The translations under genes and the position numbers were made by a program. From a bacterium (GTDB lineage Bacteria > Bdellovibrionota_C > UBA2361 > SZUA-149 > JAQTWB01): a stretch of DNA of 64,000 nucleotides. The notes under the pieces are model-generated. The model made no database searches. It had not been told where the DNA came from and saw only the letters and a list, made by a program, of their open reading frames with translations. This document shows positions 40,866-50,469 of the stretch, in pieces (position 1 is the stretch's first letter; each line of letters starts with the position of its first letter). The stretch is from assembly GCA_028689495.1 (NCBI GenBank), contig JAQTWB010000002.1:1-64000 (forward strand), written 5' to 3'.

Positions 40866-43749
40866 TTGCTTCACCCTCCTTATCAACCTCTGTCACAGAC
40901 GCTTCCTCGACGATGCCTTTGCCATAAAAAAATGACATCCGTCCATATAGAACAGTGGTGGGTGAGGGAGGCCAGAACTCTCCACGCAGGATTTTGGCAC
41001 CGACCGTCCTGGCAAGCTCCAGGGCTTCAAGTAATTCATCTTCACTCCACTCCGCCCGAACAAGTTTAATGCCTTCCTCCGCACCTGGGATGGAGAGCAA
41101 CCCAAGCCCTGCATCAAAACCTGTCGTCCGGGCATAATGCCAATAGAGCGGAAGCTGCAGGTCCTTCCATTGAAGAGAACTCCCGCTTTCAGATTTTTTC
41201 CTCCTGACCGCATCAAGGGGAGAAACTGCTTTGTCGCCAATTTTGTAATCGATGATCAAACGCTCACCACTTCGCAAATTACGATCGATCCGGTCAATGC
41301 GACCGCGAACCTGCAGTGCTCCGGCATCGGTATCAAGAATACAGCCGGCATTGCGAAACTCATGCTCCACCTGCTCAATCACCCAGCCGTCCTGCTGCCA
41401 CTCGACCTGCCAGTTGGCAAACCAGTGCAAGCGCCGCACAAGCTGCTCAACCTGGAGATAAACCCCCGGCTCAACATGACGGCCAAAACGCTTTTCCACA
41501 AGTTCTCGCAGATAACTCACAAGACAGACTGACAACCACTGAGTATTGGCTGTATCCTTTGCGGATAACTGCGGTAGAATCGCCAAAACTTCGTGCGCCA
41601 GGGTACCAAACGCGGCAAGGTCGAGCTCCTTTGCCCCTTCCCTTGATTCTTCCAGCCGCAAAACATGGCGCAAATAAAATTTGTATGGGCAATCAAGGTA
41701 ATCGCGAAAAGCCGTTACCGACACCACAGCAGGTCCTTGTTCCACCTCCGGCTTGCAGGGCTGCCAGTGGTATGAAGACTGCGCCCGAACGAGAGACTCG
41801 TCTGGACAAGGTTCAATTTGCCATGGCACCCGTAGCGAAGAATCGGCGGAGAACATCCGCACCCGCTCCGAGGTCTCCTGATCGGTCTCGCCCCGCACAA
41901 TAATCCGCCCGGGCAGCAGCGGGTCACCGGCAATCGACTGTTTTGCTGCAATGAAATAAACATCACGGCTAAAACTAAGGGCAGTGGCAATATATACGTC
42001 CCGCGCCAAACGAGAGTCGTTGTCAGTCATTCCCGCCAACCGTCGTATGCTGTCCGGAAAAAATTCGTCACTGCTCAGTGACTCAGGCACCTTTCCTTCA
42101 TTCACCCCGGTCACAACAAGACGCGGATTGTCATCAAGAAGAAGCTCAAGCCAACCGAGGATTTCGATTGCCTCAATATCCGCTTCGGGTGGCAAGATGG
42201 CCATAGAAGCTTCGCCAAGCAAAAGTCCGAGCACCTGAAAACCATTAAAAGCTATATTTTCCGTGCAATTTGCCGCAACCGGAACTTCCCGATCTGGCAA
42301 ACTCTGACCGAAGTGAAATATCGCACTCAGGGAATTTTCCAAAGCCTCAAGATAAGCAATTGTCTGCCTGCCGAGCACAGAAGACGTCTCAACCTGACTT
42401 TCCCCGAGAGCACGACAAAGAAAGCTTCTCACATCAGCCTCCCAAAGCGACAGCGGCCGTGAACTTGAAAGCCCCTGACATAAATCATCAACTCGTCGTA
42501 CAAGTCGCCTGACAAATGGAAAGTCCGAAGGAATACCATGCAGCAACATCGGCAAGAGTCGCTCGGAGAACTTGTCCGTCTCGGAAATCAATTGTCCTCG
42601 AGCAACAGACCCTCCTTCCTCCGCCTCAAGCAATGCCGCGACAAAAGGACTTCTGACTAGGCGCGAAAAGTCCTGATAAAGTCTCTGCTCGGCAAAACGC
42701 AGCAAGCAAGAAAAAAACTTGTGAATTTCCACCCCGGCAAGTGGCTTTCCACGGGCGATACGAAATGCTACCTCACGCTCAGTCAGCATCTCGGCCAGAT
42801 AGAACTCCACTTCATCGTCACAAATGGCAATCGCACATTCGTCAGCCCGGCAATTTCGAGCCCAATCGGCAATCAACTTCACTGCCACCGCCGCTTCGGA
42901 CGCCGGGTCCTGTACAGCGATAATTCGCTCCCGAGATAATGGCACCGCACGATCAATCCAGCTTTCAGAAACAAGACAACCAAGGTCATCAAAAACGGAT
43001 GCACAACTCTGCGGTGCAAAGACAAAACTGCGCAAGTTCACAGCGGCAGTTTCAAGACTGCGCCTCAACAATCGTCTGGTAATTTCCGGCATGTCGATTG
43101 TCGCAAGCAAAAAAATTTCCTGCGGCGGACGAACTTCAGCTTCAGTGACCGATACTTCTCTCTCTAGAAAAGTGATTCGCTCGTGGTGAATATCACTGCG
43201 ACCAATCTGTTCGAGCTCTTGCCTCATCCGCTCGGATAACACAGAAAGCACCTCCCAGCGCACGTCCTCTGCCCGATCGCAGTTTTCCCTGATAAGCTCG
43301 GCGACATCTGAAAAACGAAGTCCGGCCCCACTAACTTCCGCATAAAGACGCTCGGCCATTGCGGCATAACGCGGCAGAGCCGCGGCATCTATCTTGCCCC
43401 CTTCTCCTCCTCCCCAGATGCCCGCACAATCCTCGAAGTCAAGCGCGGCAATCCAGGCCATACGTCTTTCAAGCTGATTGGCCGCGGGGAACTGATGTCG
43501 CCCTTCAAGGATAATTTCAGGAAGTTCTCCGACAGAAATTATTCGCGGCGGCAAAAGGCGCAGACCTTTTTCAGAGGCAATTTTAGTGAGTATTTCAAGC
43601 AGTCTTCTCCCGGCTCGACTGGTTGAGAGCACCAGCTTCAGACCCGAAAGATCGAACTCGTCTTCCCGGGTGTAATTGACAAACAACCAGGATGCTACCT
43701 GAGGCAAAAATGGGTTGTCCCAGTTAATGAAAACTCTTTGCGGCTGCAT
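40852..43749 (-). CDS. addB: AddB-like PD-(D/E)XK nuclease subunit
   Basis: A 965-residue partner of the AddA-like protein. The N-terminal half resembles the inactivated helicase of AddB (LVLSTSRAGRRLLEIL, VVTGVNEGKVPES), with no usable Walker A. The C-terminal nuclease has SVTAFRDYLDCPYKFYLRHVL, AFGTLAHEVLA (His), LIIDYKIGDK (Asp and Lys near 830) and QLPLYWHYAR (QxxxY). Only one of the four Cys that hold the iron-sulfur cluster in AddB seems present; the C-terminal GEFWPPSPTTVLYGRMSF region has none. It recognises and cuts one strand at DNA ends before RecA loading. ATG start; poor ribosome binding site. Confidence 0.82.
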   Translation of the reverse strand: MQPQRVFINWDNPFLPQVASWLFVNYTREDEFDLSGLKLVLSTSRAGRRLLEILTKIASEKGLRLLPPRIISVGELPEIILEGRHQFPAANQLERRMAWIAALDFEDCAGIWGGGEGGKIDAAALPRYAAMAERLYAEVSGAGLRFSDVAELIRENCDRAEDVRWEVLSVLSERMRQELEQIGRSDIHHERITFLEREVSVTEAEVRPPQEIFLLATIDMPEITRRLLRRSLETAAVNLRSFVFAPQSCASVFDDLGCLVSESWIDRAVPLSRERIIAVQDPASEAAVAVKLIADWARNCRADECAIAICDDEVEFYLAEMLTEREVAFRIARGKPLAGVEIHKFFSCLLRFAEQRLYQDFSRLVRSPFVAALLEAEEGGSVARGQLISETDKFSERLLPMLLHGIPSDFPFVRRLVRRVDDLCQGLSSSRPLSLWEADVRSFLCRALGESQVETSSVLGRQTIAYLEALENSLSAIFHFGQSLPDREVPVAANCTENIAFNGFQVLGLLLGEASMAILPPEADIEAIEILGWLELLLDDNPRLVVTGVNEGKVPESLSSDEFFPDSIRRLAGMTDNDSRLARDVYIATALSFSRDVYFIAAKQSIAGDPLLPGRIIVRGETDQETSERVRMFSADSSLRVPWQIEPCPDESLVRAQSSYHWQPCKPEVEQGPAVVSVTAFRDYLDCPYKFYLRHVLRLEESREGAKELDLAAFGTLAHEVLAILPQLSAKDTANTQWLSVCLVSYLRELVEKRFGRHVEPGVYLQVEQLVRRLHWFANWQVEWQQDGWVIEQVEHEFRNAGCILDTDAGALQVRGRIDRIDRNLRSGERLIIDYKIGDKAVSPLDAVRRKKSESGSSLQWKDLQLPLYWHYARTTGFDAGLGLLSIPGAEEGIKLVRAEWSEDELLEALELARTVGAKILRGEFWPPSPTTVLYGRMSFFYGKGIVEEASVTEVDKEGEASVNA

Positions 43750-44160
43750 TTTAATGAATATTCCTAAACGGGGAGTATTGCGAAATTAGCATTTCGCCAG
43801 GATTGACTTCCGTCAATCCACTTTTTCGTATCGGAGATACGAAAAAGTCTCCCCTCCATTAGTTTTTCTTTTGTAGGGCCAAAATGGCCCTACATTTCCT
43901 GCGCTTAATATTCTTTTTAGCGCGCAGGCATCCAGCCTGCGCTGTCTGCACTTAGGGTGTGTTTTTCAACAAACCCTAAAGTTACTTACCTTCCCAACTC
44001 ATAGCATGACATTATAGAAGCAAGCGACAACCTTCCAGCCAAAGAAAGTTTTTCTGGTGCCAGGTCACGAAATGTATAATCATTGGCACCAATCGTCGAT
44101 AACTCCCGATCGGGGGTTGCTAAATCTTTTTCATCAGCAAACATCATTACGGTTATTACC
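43750..44160. other. Intergenic region dominated by the nested-hairpin element
   Basis: It separates the divergent addB-like and TRL-like genes. The first 230 bp are the composite hairpin element; the rest (43981-44160) shows no clear promoter, RNA gene or frame with a ribosome binding site. Confidence 0.7.
43769..43980 (+). repeat. Nested-hairpin composite repeat, copy A
   Basis: About 210 bp. An outer stem (GGGGAG/CTCCCC) encloses three hairpins: CGAAAT/ATTTCG, GGATTGAC/GTCAATCC and CTTTTTCGTATC/GATACGAAAAAG. Then follow TGTAGGGCC/GGCCCTACA, GCGCAGGC/GCCTGCGC and TTAGGGT/ACCCTAA stems. A second copy lies inverted at 50470-50679, about 80 percent alike by eye, and a shortened one at 13901-13938. 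No reading frame; no transposase. Confidence 0.85.
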
Positions 44161-44469
44161 ATGAAAAAATCACTTCTTATTGCCCCCATCCTCCTGCTCT
44201 CCGCCTGCGCAACTCCATTACCTGGAGTCGGACCTGGCGCAATCTTTACAGAGACAACTGAAGCGGTATCGGCAAATAACAATATCCCTTCCACCCGACG
44301 TGGAGAAGCGTGCGCAACAAACATTCTCGGTATCGTATCGACTGGAGACAGCACAGTAGACACCGCCAAGCGACAAGGGGGAATTACACGCGTTTCTTCA
44401 ATCGACAGAAGTTTCTATTCTATCCTCGGTGTATACGCCAAGGCCTGCACTATCATCTCTGGCAACTAG
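44161..44469 (+). CDS. TRL-like lipoprotein, first copy
   Basis: A 102-residue lipoprotein: lipobox LSAC at about residues 13-16, then the TRL-like family pattern GEACATNILGIVSTGDSTVDTAK, GGITRVSSIDRSFYSI and a closing CTIISG. The family is known from many proteobacteria and spirochaetes, without a biochemical function. I start at the ATG at 44161, which gives the compact signal MKKSLLIAPILLLSAC; the ribosome binding site is weak. The second copy follows after 15 bp. Confidence 0.82.
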   Translation: MKKSLLIAPILLLSACATPLPGVGPGAIFTETTEAVSANNNIPSTRRGEACATNILGIVSTGDSTVDTAKRQGGITRVSSIDRSFYSILGVYAKACTIISGN

Positions 44470-44484
44470 CTCCAGGTGCACAAC

Positions 44485-44805
44485 ATGAATAAAATAGTTA
44501 TCTTTTCGGGCCTCGCTGCATTCTTCTTGCTCACCGGTTGCGCTTCTGGACTGCCTGAATCAGGTCCAGCGATCGTGGAGCTCGTCAAAGAAGGCATGCC
44601 AAGCCCCGATGGTCCAACAAATCGTCAGGGAGAAGCCTGTAACATGAGCGTTCTCGGACTCGTTGCTGTTGGTGATGCCAGTGTTGATGCCGCCAAAAGA
44701 AATGCTGGTATAACCAATGTCACATCCCTGGAACGTGATATTTTTGGCATTAACTTCTACTTCATCAAGTTTGCCAAGAGCTGCACCATTGTCAGGGGAA
44801 CCTGA
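44485..44805 (+). CDS. TRL-like lipoprotein, second copy
   Basis: A 106-residue paralogue of the gene just before it. Lipobox LTGC at about 16-19, then GEACNMSVLGLVAVGDASVDAAK, AGITNVTSLERDIFGI and CTIVRG in the same order. The two mature proteins keep the two Cys and the GDxSVDxAK core but differ elsewhere, so the duplication is old. AGGTG is eight bases before the ATG at 44485. A 12-bp stem hairpin follows. Confidence 0.82.
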   Translation: MNKIVIFSGLAAFFLLTGCASGLPESGPAIVELVKEGMPSPDGPTNRQGEACNMSVLGLVAVGDASVDAAKRNAGITNVTSLERDIFGINFYFIKFAKSCTIVRGT

Positions 44806-44888
44806 GATATCTGTGCGAGGTTTAACCAGATAGGGTAGTCTCGGACAATAATACAGTACAAGCAAAGAAGTTAAGTCACTCCAAACAT

Positions 44889-44917
44889 AAGCGCACCCAT
44901 GAATTATGGGTGCGCTT
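44889..44917 (+). terminator. Terminator-like hairpin after the TRL pair
   Basis: AAGCGCACCCAT (44889-44900) and ATGGGTGCGCTT (44906-44917), perfect 12-bp stem with loop GAATT, followed by T and then non-T bases. Confidence 0.75.
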
Positions 44918-45087
44918 TACCCCTCCATTACGCCTGCACTTTCCCCTTTCATTTCCCCCTCCGATATGATTATCTTCCAGTCCTGCGGCCGCCATACATG
45001 CGGTCTCGTATGCACAATGGTCGACGATGACACAATGATAATTATAATCCAACGTGCCATCTTCGACTCAACCCTTGAGGAGATCTT

Positions 45088-45570
45088 ATGAAAAAGTTGT
45101 TAATTGCTTCTGCGGTTTTCATTCTTCCTGCCATCGCCAGCGCCCAGAATGTTGGTCGTTGCGGATGGGGCTCAAAACTGTTTGACGGACAGCGCGGCAT
45201 TGCTCCACAGGTTCTCGCCGTCACAACCAACGGCACAAGCGGAAACCAGACTTTCGGAATTTCTTCCGGAACATCTGGCTGTACTCAAGACGGTGTAGTG
45301 CGCACCAACTGGAGAACCGCAATGTTTGTCGGCTCCAACATGAACAAGCTAGCTCGTGACATGTCAGCCGGCCAGGGCGAAACAATGGAATCTCTCGCCA
45401 GCCTGCTTGAAATCAAGGACGCTGACAAAGCGACTTTCTTTTCTGTAAGCCGCGAAAACTTTGCTTCTATCTTCAGCAGCCCATCGGCAAGCTCTGAAGA
45501 AGTACTCGCAGCATTGCGCGTCACCATGGAAGCAAACAGCGACCTGGCAAAATATTCGGCGAACCTGTAA
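45088..45570 (+). CDS. DUF3015 family secreted protein
   Basis: A 160-residue protein with signal peptide (LLIASAVFILPAIASAQ). The mature start NVGRCGWGSKLFDGQRG, then QVLAVTTNGTSGNQTFGISSGTSGC and DMSAGQGETMESLASLL, is the pattern of DUF3015 proteins. Members are small periplasmic or outer-membrane proteins of unknown role, often next to DUF4105 genes, as here. GAGGAG precedes the ATG. A 12-bp stem hairpin (45591-45618) stands between it and the next gene. Confidence 0.85.
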   Translation: MKKLLIASAVFILPAIASAQNVGRCGWGSKLFDGQRGIAPQVLAVTTNGTSGNQTFGISSGTSGCTQDGVVRTNWRTAMFVGSNMNKLARDMSAGQGETMESLASLLEIKDADKATFFSVSRENFASIFSSPSASSEEVLAALRVTMEANSDLAKYSANL

Positions 45571-45590
45571 AGCAAATAGCACCGAATAAC

Positions 45591-45618
45591 TCAGGGGCAG
45601 GCAATTGCCTGCCCCTGA
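45591..45618 (+). terminator. Hairpin between DUF3015 and DUF4105 genes
   Basis: TCAGGGGCAGGC and GCCTGCCCCTGA, perfect 12-bp stem with AATT loop, without a T-run. It could attenuate read-through or stabilise the upstream mRNA. Confidence 0.6.
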
Positions 45619-45666
45619 ACATAGCGGCCAAAACCCCTCCTGGAACATTTCCCTGAATCAGTTGTC

Positions 45667-47571
45667 TTGAAATCATTCTACGTCATAATCTTCCTCTGCT
45701 TTTCCTCATTCTGCCCGGCCCCTCTGGCCGCCCAATCAGAATACATCACTCTTCTGATTGACAAGAGCAAAGCCCTGAATCTTGCCGACGAGCCTCAATG
45801 GCTGACACTTGGACATTATAAAAAGGAACTGGGAATTTTTGACTGGAAGAGCCTGGTCGATGATCCGGAATTTTTTCTCGCCAAAGCTGGCAAAACTGAC
45901 CCACAGGCGGAACTTGACGCCAGTATCAAGGCAATATTTTCTCCGCCATCAACCGACAAAACACATGCCAGTTGTCTGTTTCCAGCACGCGCTCACTGGT
46001 TGGCCAAAAAACTCGGCACCACAATTCCAACAATCCATGACAAAATCTGCCAGGACTTCCTCAGCTGGAAAGAGGCAATCAACGCTTCCCGACTCACACT
46101 GATTTTTCCAACTGCCTATTTGAACAATCCGGCTTCGATGTTTGGCCACACTTTGTTACGACTGGATCAAGAAGGGCAAACCGAATCAACCAGGCTGCTC
46201 GCCTACGGAGCCAATTTTGGCGCCGCAACTGACGATCTTAACGGCTTTATCTTTGCCGTCAAAGGTTTGTCTGGCGGCTACCGCGGTGCCTTTACCGTCA
46301 AACCCTATTACGATCTGGTAAATCTCTACAGCGATATGGAGAACCGCGATATCTGGGAATACGAACTGAATTTCACAAAAAGTGAAGTCGAAATGATTGT
46401 TCGCCATCTTTGGGAGATGCGTAACTTTTATTTTGACTATTATTTTTTTGACGAAAACTGCTCTTACCAACTACTGGGCCTGCTCGAAGCGGGACGCCCC
46501 GGTTTATCGCTGACCGACAAATTTACCTTCTGGGCAATTCCCAACGACACAGTCAGGGCGTTAATCAATGATTCCGGCACAGTTGAAAAAGTAACCTTCC
46601 GCCCGGCCCAGGCGACGACATTAAAGGGATTAACGAAGCTGACCGACGCAAATGGTCGCCAAATGGCCCGGGGAATCTACGAAAAAAAAGTCTCGGTGAA
46701 AGAACTTGAACATTCGACACTAAGCACACAACAGAAGGCTGAAATTTACGATATCGCCTACAGTTACCTAACTTACCAAAGAAATATCGGAAAAGAAGTG
46801 AGCAATGAACTGGCTTTTGACCTGCTGAAGGCACGCAGCCAGTTGCATGAGTCGATCACGCCTGAGGTATCTCCCAATGCCGGACGGCCGGAACTGGGTC
46901 ATTTATCTTCCCGTCTCGCTATTGGCGGAGGTAGCCAAAAAACAACAAAAGATGGCTGGCGCGATTTCGCCTCTTTTAAAATTCGCCCCGCCTTCCATGA
47001 TATTCTCTCGCCCGCCGAAGCCTTTGTGCACGGTGCCGGAATACGGTTTCTCGACACAGAAATACGGCACTACGAAAACTCCAGACCGGAGCTGGAAAAT
47101 CTGGCGTTGGTAGACATTACATCGCTTACCGCACGAGATATTTTTTTCAAACCTCTTTCCTGGCACCTGGCGACCGGCCTGAAAAGAACCTATGAGGACC
47201 TGAAACAACGTCCCCTGGTGTCGTATTTCTCGGGCAGCAGTGGTCTGAGTTACCAGCTTTACGACCGCCTGCTTATTTCCTCATTACTTCACGGCGAAAT
47301 CGCCTGGTCCAATAAACTCCCCGGATCAACGTCGTTTTATTCCGGTCCAGAATTTATCATCCTCGCCGACCTCGAACCGTTTGCCTTACTCGCTACTTCC
47401 CGAGCGCTGTACAACATCGACGAGCAACGCTGGAGCCTTGTTTCAAGCCTGACGCCACGCTTCCAGATTAATGTCAACAATGAACTGCGCCTTGATTTCA
47501 ACGTCCAGCAAACCAATCTCGGTGGCGAACGCACCCGGGAAATCCGACTTGAGTGGTGTTCCTTCTTTTAA
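45667..47571 (+). CDS. DUF4105 protein (Lnb-like N-terminal domain)
   Basis: A 634-residue secreted protein with signal peptide (VIIFLCFSSFCPAPLAAQ). The DUF4105 region (about 130-290) has the expected FPTAYLNNPASMFGHTLLR, LLAYGANFGA, GLSGGYRGAF, IWEYELNF and FFDENCSYQLLGLLEA, the last containing the Cys that is conserved in this cysteine-protease-like fold. The C-terminal 230 residues alternate in hydrophobic strands (RFQINVNNELRLDFNVQQ) and end in EWCSFF, so they may form a barrel. It starts with TTG; no ATG is available before the signal peptide. It follows DUF3015, a frequent pairing. Confidence 0.82.
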   Translation: MKSFYVIIFLCFSSFCPAPLAAQSEYITLLIDKSKALNLADEPQWLTLGHYKKELGIFDWKSLVDDPEFFLAKAGKTDPQAELDASIKAIFSPPSTDKTHASCLFPARAHWLAKKLGTTIPTIHDKICQDFLSWKEAINASRLTLIFPTAYLNNPASMFGHTLLRLDQEGQTESTRLLAYGANFGAATDDLNGFIFAVKGLSGGYRGAFTVKPYYDLVNLYSDMENRDIWEYELNFTKSEVEMIVRHLWEMRNFYFDYYFFDENCSYQLLGLLEAGRPGLSLTDKFTFWAIPNDTVRALINDSGTVEKVTFRPAQATTLKGLTKLTDANGRQMARGIYEKKVSVKELEHSTLSTQQKAEIYDIAYSYLTYQRNIGKEVSNELAFDLLKARSQLHESITPEVSPNAGRPELGHLSSRLAIGGGSQKTTKDGWRDFASFKIRPAFHDILSPAEAFVHGAGIRFLDTEIRHYENSRPELENLALVDITSLTARDIFFKPLSWHLATGLKRTYEDLKQRPLVSYFSGSSGLSYQLYDRLLISSLLHGEIAWSNKLPGSTSFYSGPEFIILADLEPFALLATSRALYNIDEQRWSLVSSLTPRFQINVNNELRLDFNVQQTNLGGERTREIRLEWCSFF

Positions 47572-47702
47572 CTGGCTATTCCCCTGGCGAATGAGATAGA
47601 AACGGATCAGACGACTGCAACCAATAAGCCACCTCCATTCACAGACCGCTGGTCTATAAAAAGTCTCCTTTTTTCAAAAAGCATCTATTTTTCAAAGAAA
47701 CC

Positions 47703-50444
47703 ATGAGCAAGCTGAAACTCCCTGAAAACGTACCATCAGAGAATCACACACTAATAAACGACCAACCTTGGCACTCGCTCCCTGCTGACTTAATACTTTC
47801 ACAGCAGGATGTTGAAAAAACACAGGGGCTGACCGAAGAAGATGCGCAAAAACGCATTCTTGTTTGGGGTGAAAATCGTCTGATTAGCAAACCGAGCAAA
47901 ACAACTTTCGAACTCTGGCTTTCACAATTCAACCAACCACTTGTCTACTTGCTGATCCTTGCCGGAACGATCACCCTCTTCCTCAATGAACTGATTGACT
48001 CAGCTGTCATCTTTGGCGTTGTCATGATGAATGCCGTTATCGGCTACATGCAGGAAGCAAATGCAATCAAAGCCATCGAATCCTTGGCGCGCATTCTGAA
48101 CATCAACGCCACAGTGCTGCGCAACAATCGCAAGCGTTCCCTGCCCGCCGCAGAACTTGTGCCGGGCGACATAGTTTTTCTGCTCTCCGGCGACAAGGTT
48201 CCAGCTGATCTGCGCCTGATTACAACAAAAGAACTACGTATCGACGAATCCACGCTGACCGGAGAATCTCTTCCGGTCGAGAAAAACAGTGCACCCCTAC
48301 CCGGCGACACCCCCCTCGCGGAAAGAACCAACATTGCTTACTCATCGACCCTCGTCACCTATGGCGCGGCTGTCGGAGTTGTCGTCGCCACGGGTGCACG
48401 AAGCGAAATTGGCCGCATCCAGACAATGCTCGCCGGAGCCAATATTCTTGACACGCCGCTGACCCGAAAAATCGATCGCTTCAGTAATCAACTACTCTGG
48501 GCAATCATTGCTGTAGCGGCTGGCACTTTTGCTTTTGGCTGGTGGAAAGGAGAATCACTGCTCAACATGTTCATGGCCTCTGTCGCCCTTGCTGTCGGAG
48601 CAATACCGGAAGGACTGCCCGCAGCAATGAGCATCACACTGGCAATTGGCGTTTCACGCATGGCCAAACGCCACGCAATTATCCGCAAACTTCCTGCAGT
48701 TGAAACTCTCGGCAGCACAACTGTCATCTGTTCCGATAAAACCGGAACGCTGACCCAGAACCAGATGACCGTACAGTCAATATTCTGTGGAGACAAAACC
48801 TGGACTCTTAGTGGCGAGGGCTATCGGCCCGTTGGAGAATTCGCCTCTGAAGGGCAGCGCATCAATCCCCTTGATGCACCGTTACTGACAGAATGCCTTA
48901 AAGCAGGGCTTCTTTGTAATGACGCTCGGCTGCTTGAGGATAACGGACGCTGGCGCATCGAAGGTGATCCGACCGAAGCCGCTCTGCTGGTTTCTGCTCA
49001 AAAAGCCGGACTTTACTATGACGAAATTGCCGGCTCGTTTCCACGTCTCGATGCCTTGCCTTTTGAAAGTGAGAAACAATTCATGGCGACTCTGCACGGT
49101 GATAACGGTGATAATTCACCAACTGTCTACCTCAAAGGGTCTATCGAGGCCATCTTGAAACAATGCACTGAGTGCCTTGATGACAACCTGATAGTATCTC
49201 CTCTTGATAAAGAAGAGATACATCGTCAGGTCGATGTCCTGACATCGCGAGGTCTGCGCGTCCTTGCACTGGCAAGAACTACACTGCCTGCAGACTCAAG
49301 GTATCTTGAGCATGAACACATTAGTGACAACCTGACATTTATTGGGCTTCAGGCAATGAGCGATCCGGTGCGCCCCGAAGCAATTGATGCTGTTGCCGCC
49401 TGCCAATCAGCTGGCATTTGCGTCAAAATGATCACAGGCGATCACCCCGGAACAGCTCTGGCCATCGCCGCTCAACTAAATCTTTTCCCGGCTCAAAATG
49501 AACAGCAACGTGTAATAAGCGGTAGCGAACTGACTAAAACACCTCCGGAGAAGTATGCTGAGCTGGTTGAGAAATATAATGTTTTTGCCCGAATCAGCCC
49601 GGAGCAAAAACTTAACCTAATCCAATCACTACAAGGTCGTGGTCATATCGTGGCGATGACTGGAGATGGGGTTAACGATGCGCCGGCGCTGCGTCAGGCG
49701 AATATCGGCATTGCCATGGGAATTAACGGCACCGAAGTGGCAAAAGAAGCTTCGGCGATGCTGCTCACTGACGATAACTTTGCGACTATTGCCGCAGCCG
49801 TCGAGGAAGGACGTGGTGTGTTCGACAATCTGATTAAGTTCATCGCCTGGACACTGCCGACCAATATCGGTGAAGGCCTGATCATCTGTGTAGCTGTTTT
49901 TAGCGGCGCACTGCTGCCAATTACCCCACTGCAAATTCTCTGGATTAACATGAGCACAGCGGTATTCCTCGGCCTGATGCTGGCCTTTGAGCCGAAAGAA
50001 CCGGATCTGATGCTCCGTTCTCCCAGGCCCCCAGATCAGCCGATCTTGACTGGCGAAATCCTCAGGCGCATCGTCATTGCCGGCGTGTTGATGCTCATCG
50101 CCGCATTTTCCCTATTCTCGCGCGAGCTCGATCAGGGAGAATCAATTGAAGCGGCAAGAACTGTTGCCGTCAATGTCTTTGTCTTTTGCGAAATTTTTTA
50201 CCTGTTTAATTGTCGCTCACTGACCAAACCATTTGCCCGAATCGGATTGTTCTCAAACCTCTGGCTTGTCTCAGGTGTCACCCTGATGATCTTCCTGCAA
50301 TTGCTGATTACCTACTGGGGGCCAATGCAACAGGCTTTCGGCTGCACCGCAATTGGCCTCGACGAGTGGGTTCTGATTATTACTAGCGGCGCACTGCTTT
50401 TTCTGCTGATTGAACTGGAGAAGTGGGTCTTTCGGGGAAAATGA
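47703..50444 (+). CDS. P-type cation-transporting ATPase (P2 type)
   Basis: A 913-residue pump with N-terminal cation-ATPase domain, actuator motif TGESLPVEK, span-4 motif AIPEGLPAA, phosphorylation site DKTGTLTQNQ (Asp about 345), hinge TGDGVNDAPALRQA and C-terminal cation-ATPase domain. The PEGLP motif places it with Ca2+/Na+/H+-type pumps. In span 6 the site NMSTAVFLG keeps Asn749 and Thr752 but has Ala753 where SERCA has the Asp that binds calcium; this form is shared by a bacterial/archaeal subgroup of unsettled specificity. Single gene, ATG start with weak ribosome binding site, preceded by a 131-bp gap. Confidence 0.9.
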   Translation: MSKLKLPENVPSENHTLINDQPWHSLPADLILSQQDVEKTQGLTEEDAQKRILVWGENRLISKPSKTTFELWLSQFNQPLVYLLILAGTITLFLNELIDSAVIFGVVMMNAVIGYMQEANAIKAIESLARILNINATVLRNNRKRSLPAAELVPGDIVFLLSGDKVPADLRLITTKELRIDESTLTGESLPVEKNSAPLPGDTPLAERTNIAYSSTLVTYGAAVGVVVATGARSEIGRIQTMLAGANILDTPLTRKIDRFSNQLLWAIIAVAAGTFAFGWWKGESLLNMFMASVALAVGAIPEGLPAAMSITLAIGVSRMAKRHAIIRKLPAVETLGSTTVICSDKTGTLTQNQMTVQSIFCGDKTWTLSGEGYRPVGEFASEGQRINPLDAPLLTECLKAGLLCNDARLLEDNGRWRIEGDPTEAALLVSAQKAGLYYDEIAGSFPRLDALPFESEKQFMATLHGDNGDNSPTVYLKGSIEAILKQCTECLDDNLIVSPLDKEEIHRQVDVLTSRGLRVLALARTTLPADSRYLEHEHISDNLTFIGLQAMSDPVRPEAIDAVAACQSAGICVKMITGDHPGTALAIAAQLNLFPAQNEQQRVISGSELTKTPPEKYAELVEKYNVFARISPEQKLNLIQSLQGRGHIVAMTGDGVNDAPALRQANIGIAMGINGTEVAKEASAMLLTDDNFATIAAAVEEGRGVFDNLIKFIAWTLPTNIGEGLIICVAVFSGALLPITPLQILWINMSTAVFLGLMLAFEPKEPDLMLRSPRPPDQPILTGEILRRIVIAGVLMLIAAFSLFSRELDQGESIEAARTVAVNVFVFCEIFYLFNCRSLTKPFARIGLFSNLWLVSGVTLMIFLQLLITYWGPMQQAFGCTAIGLDEWVLIITSGALLFLLIELEKWVFRGK

Positions 50445-50469
50445 GGACGTGACCGCCGAACCATCTTAT

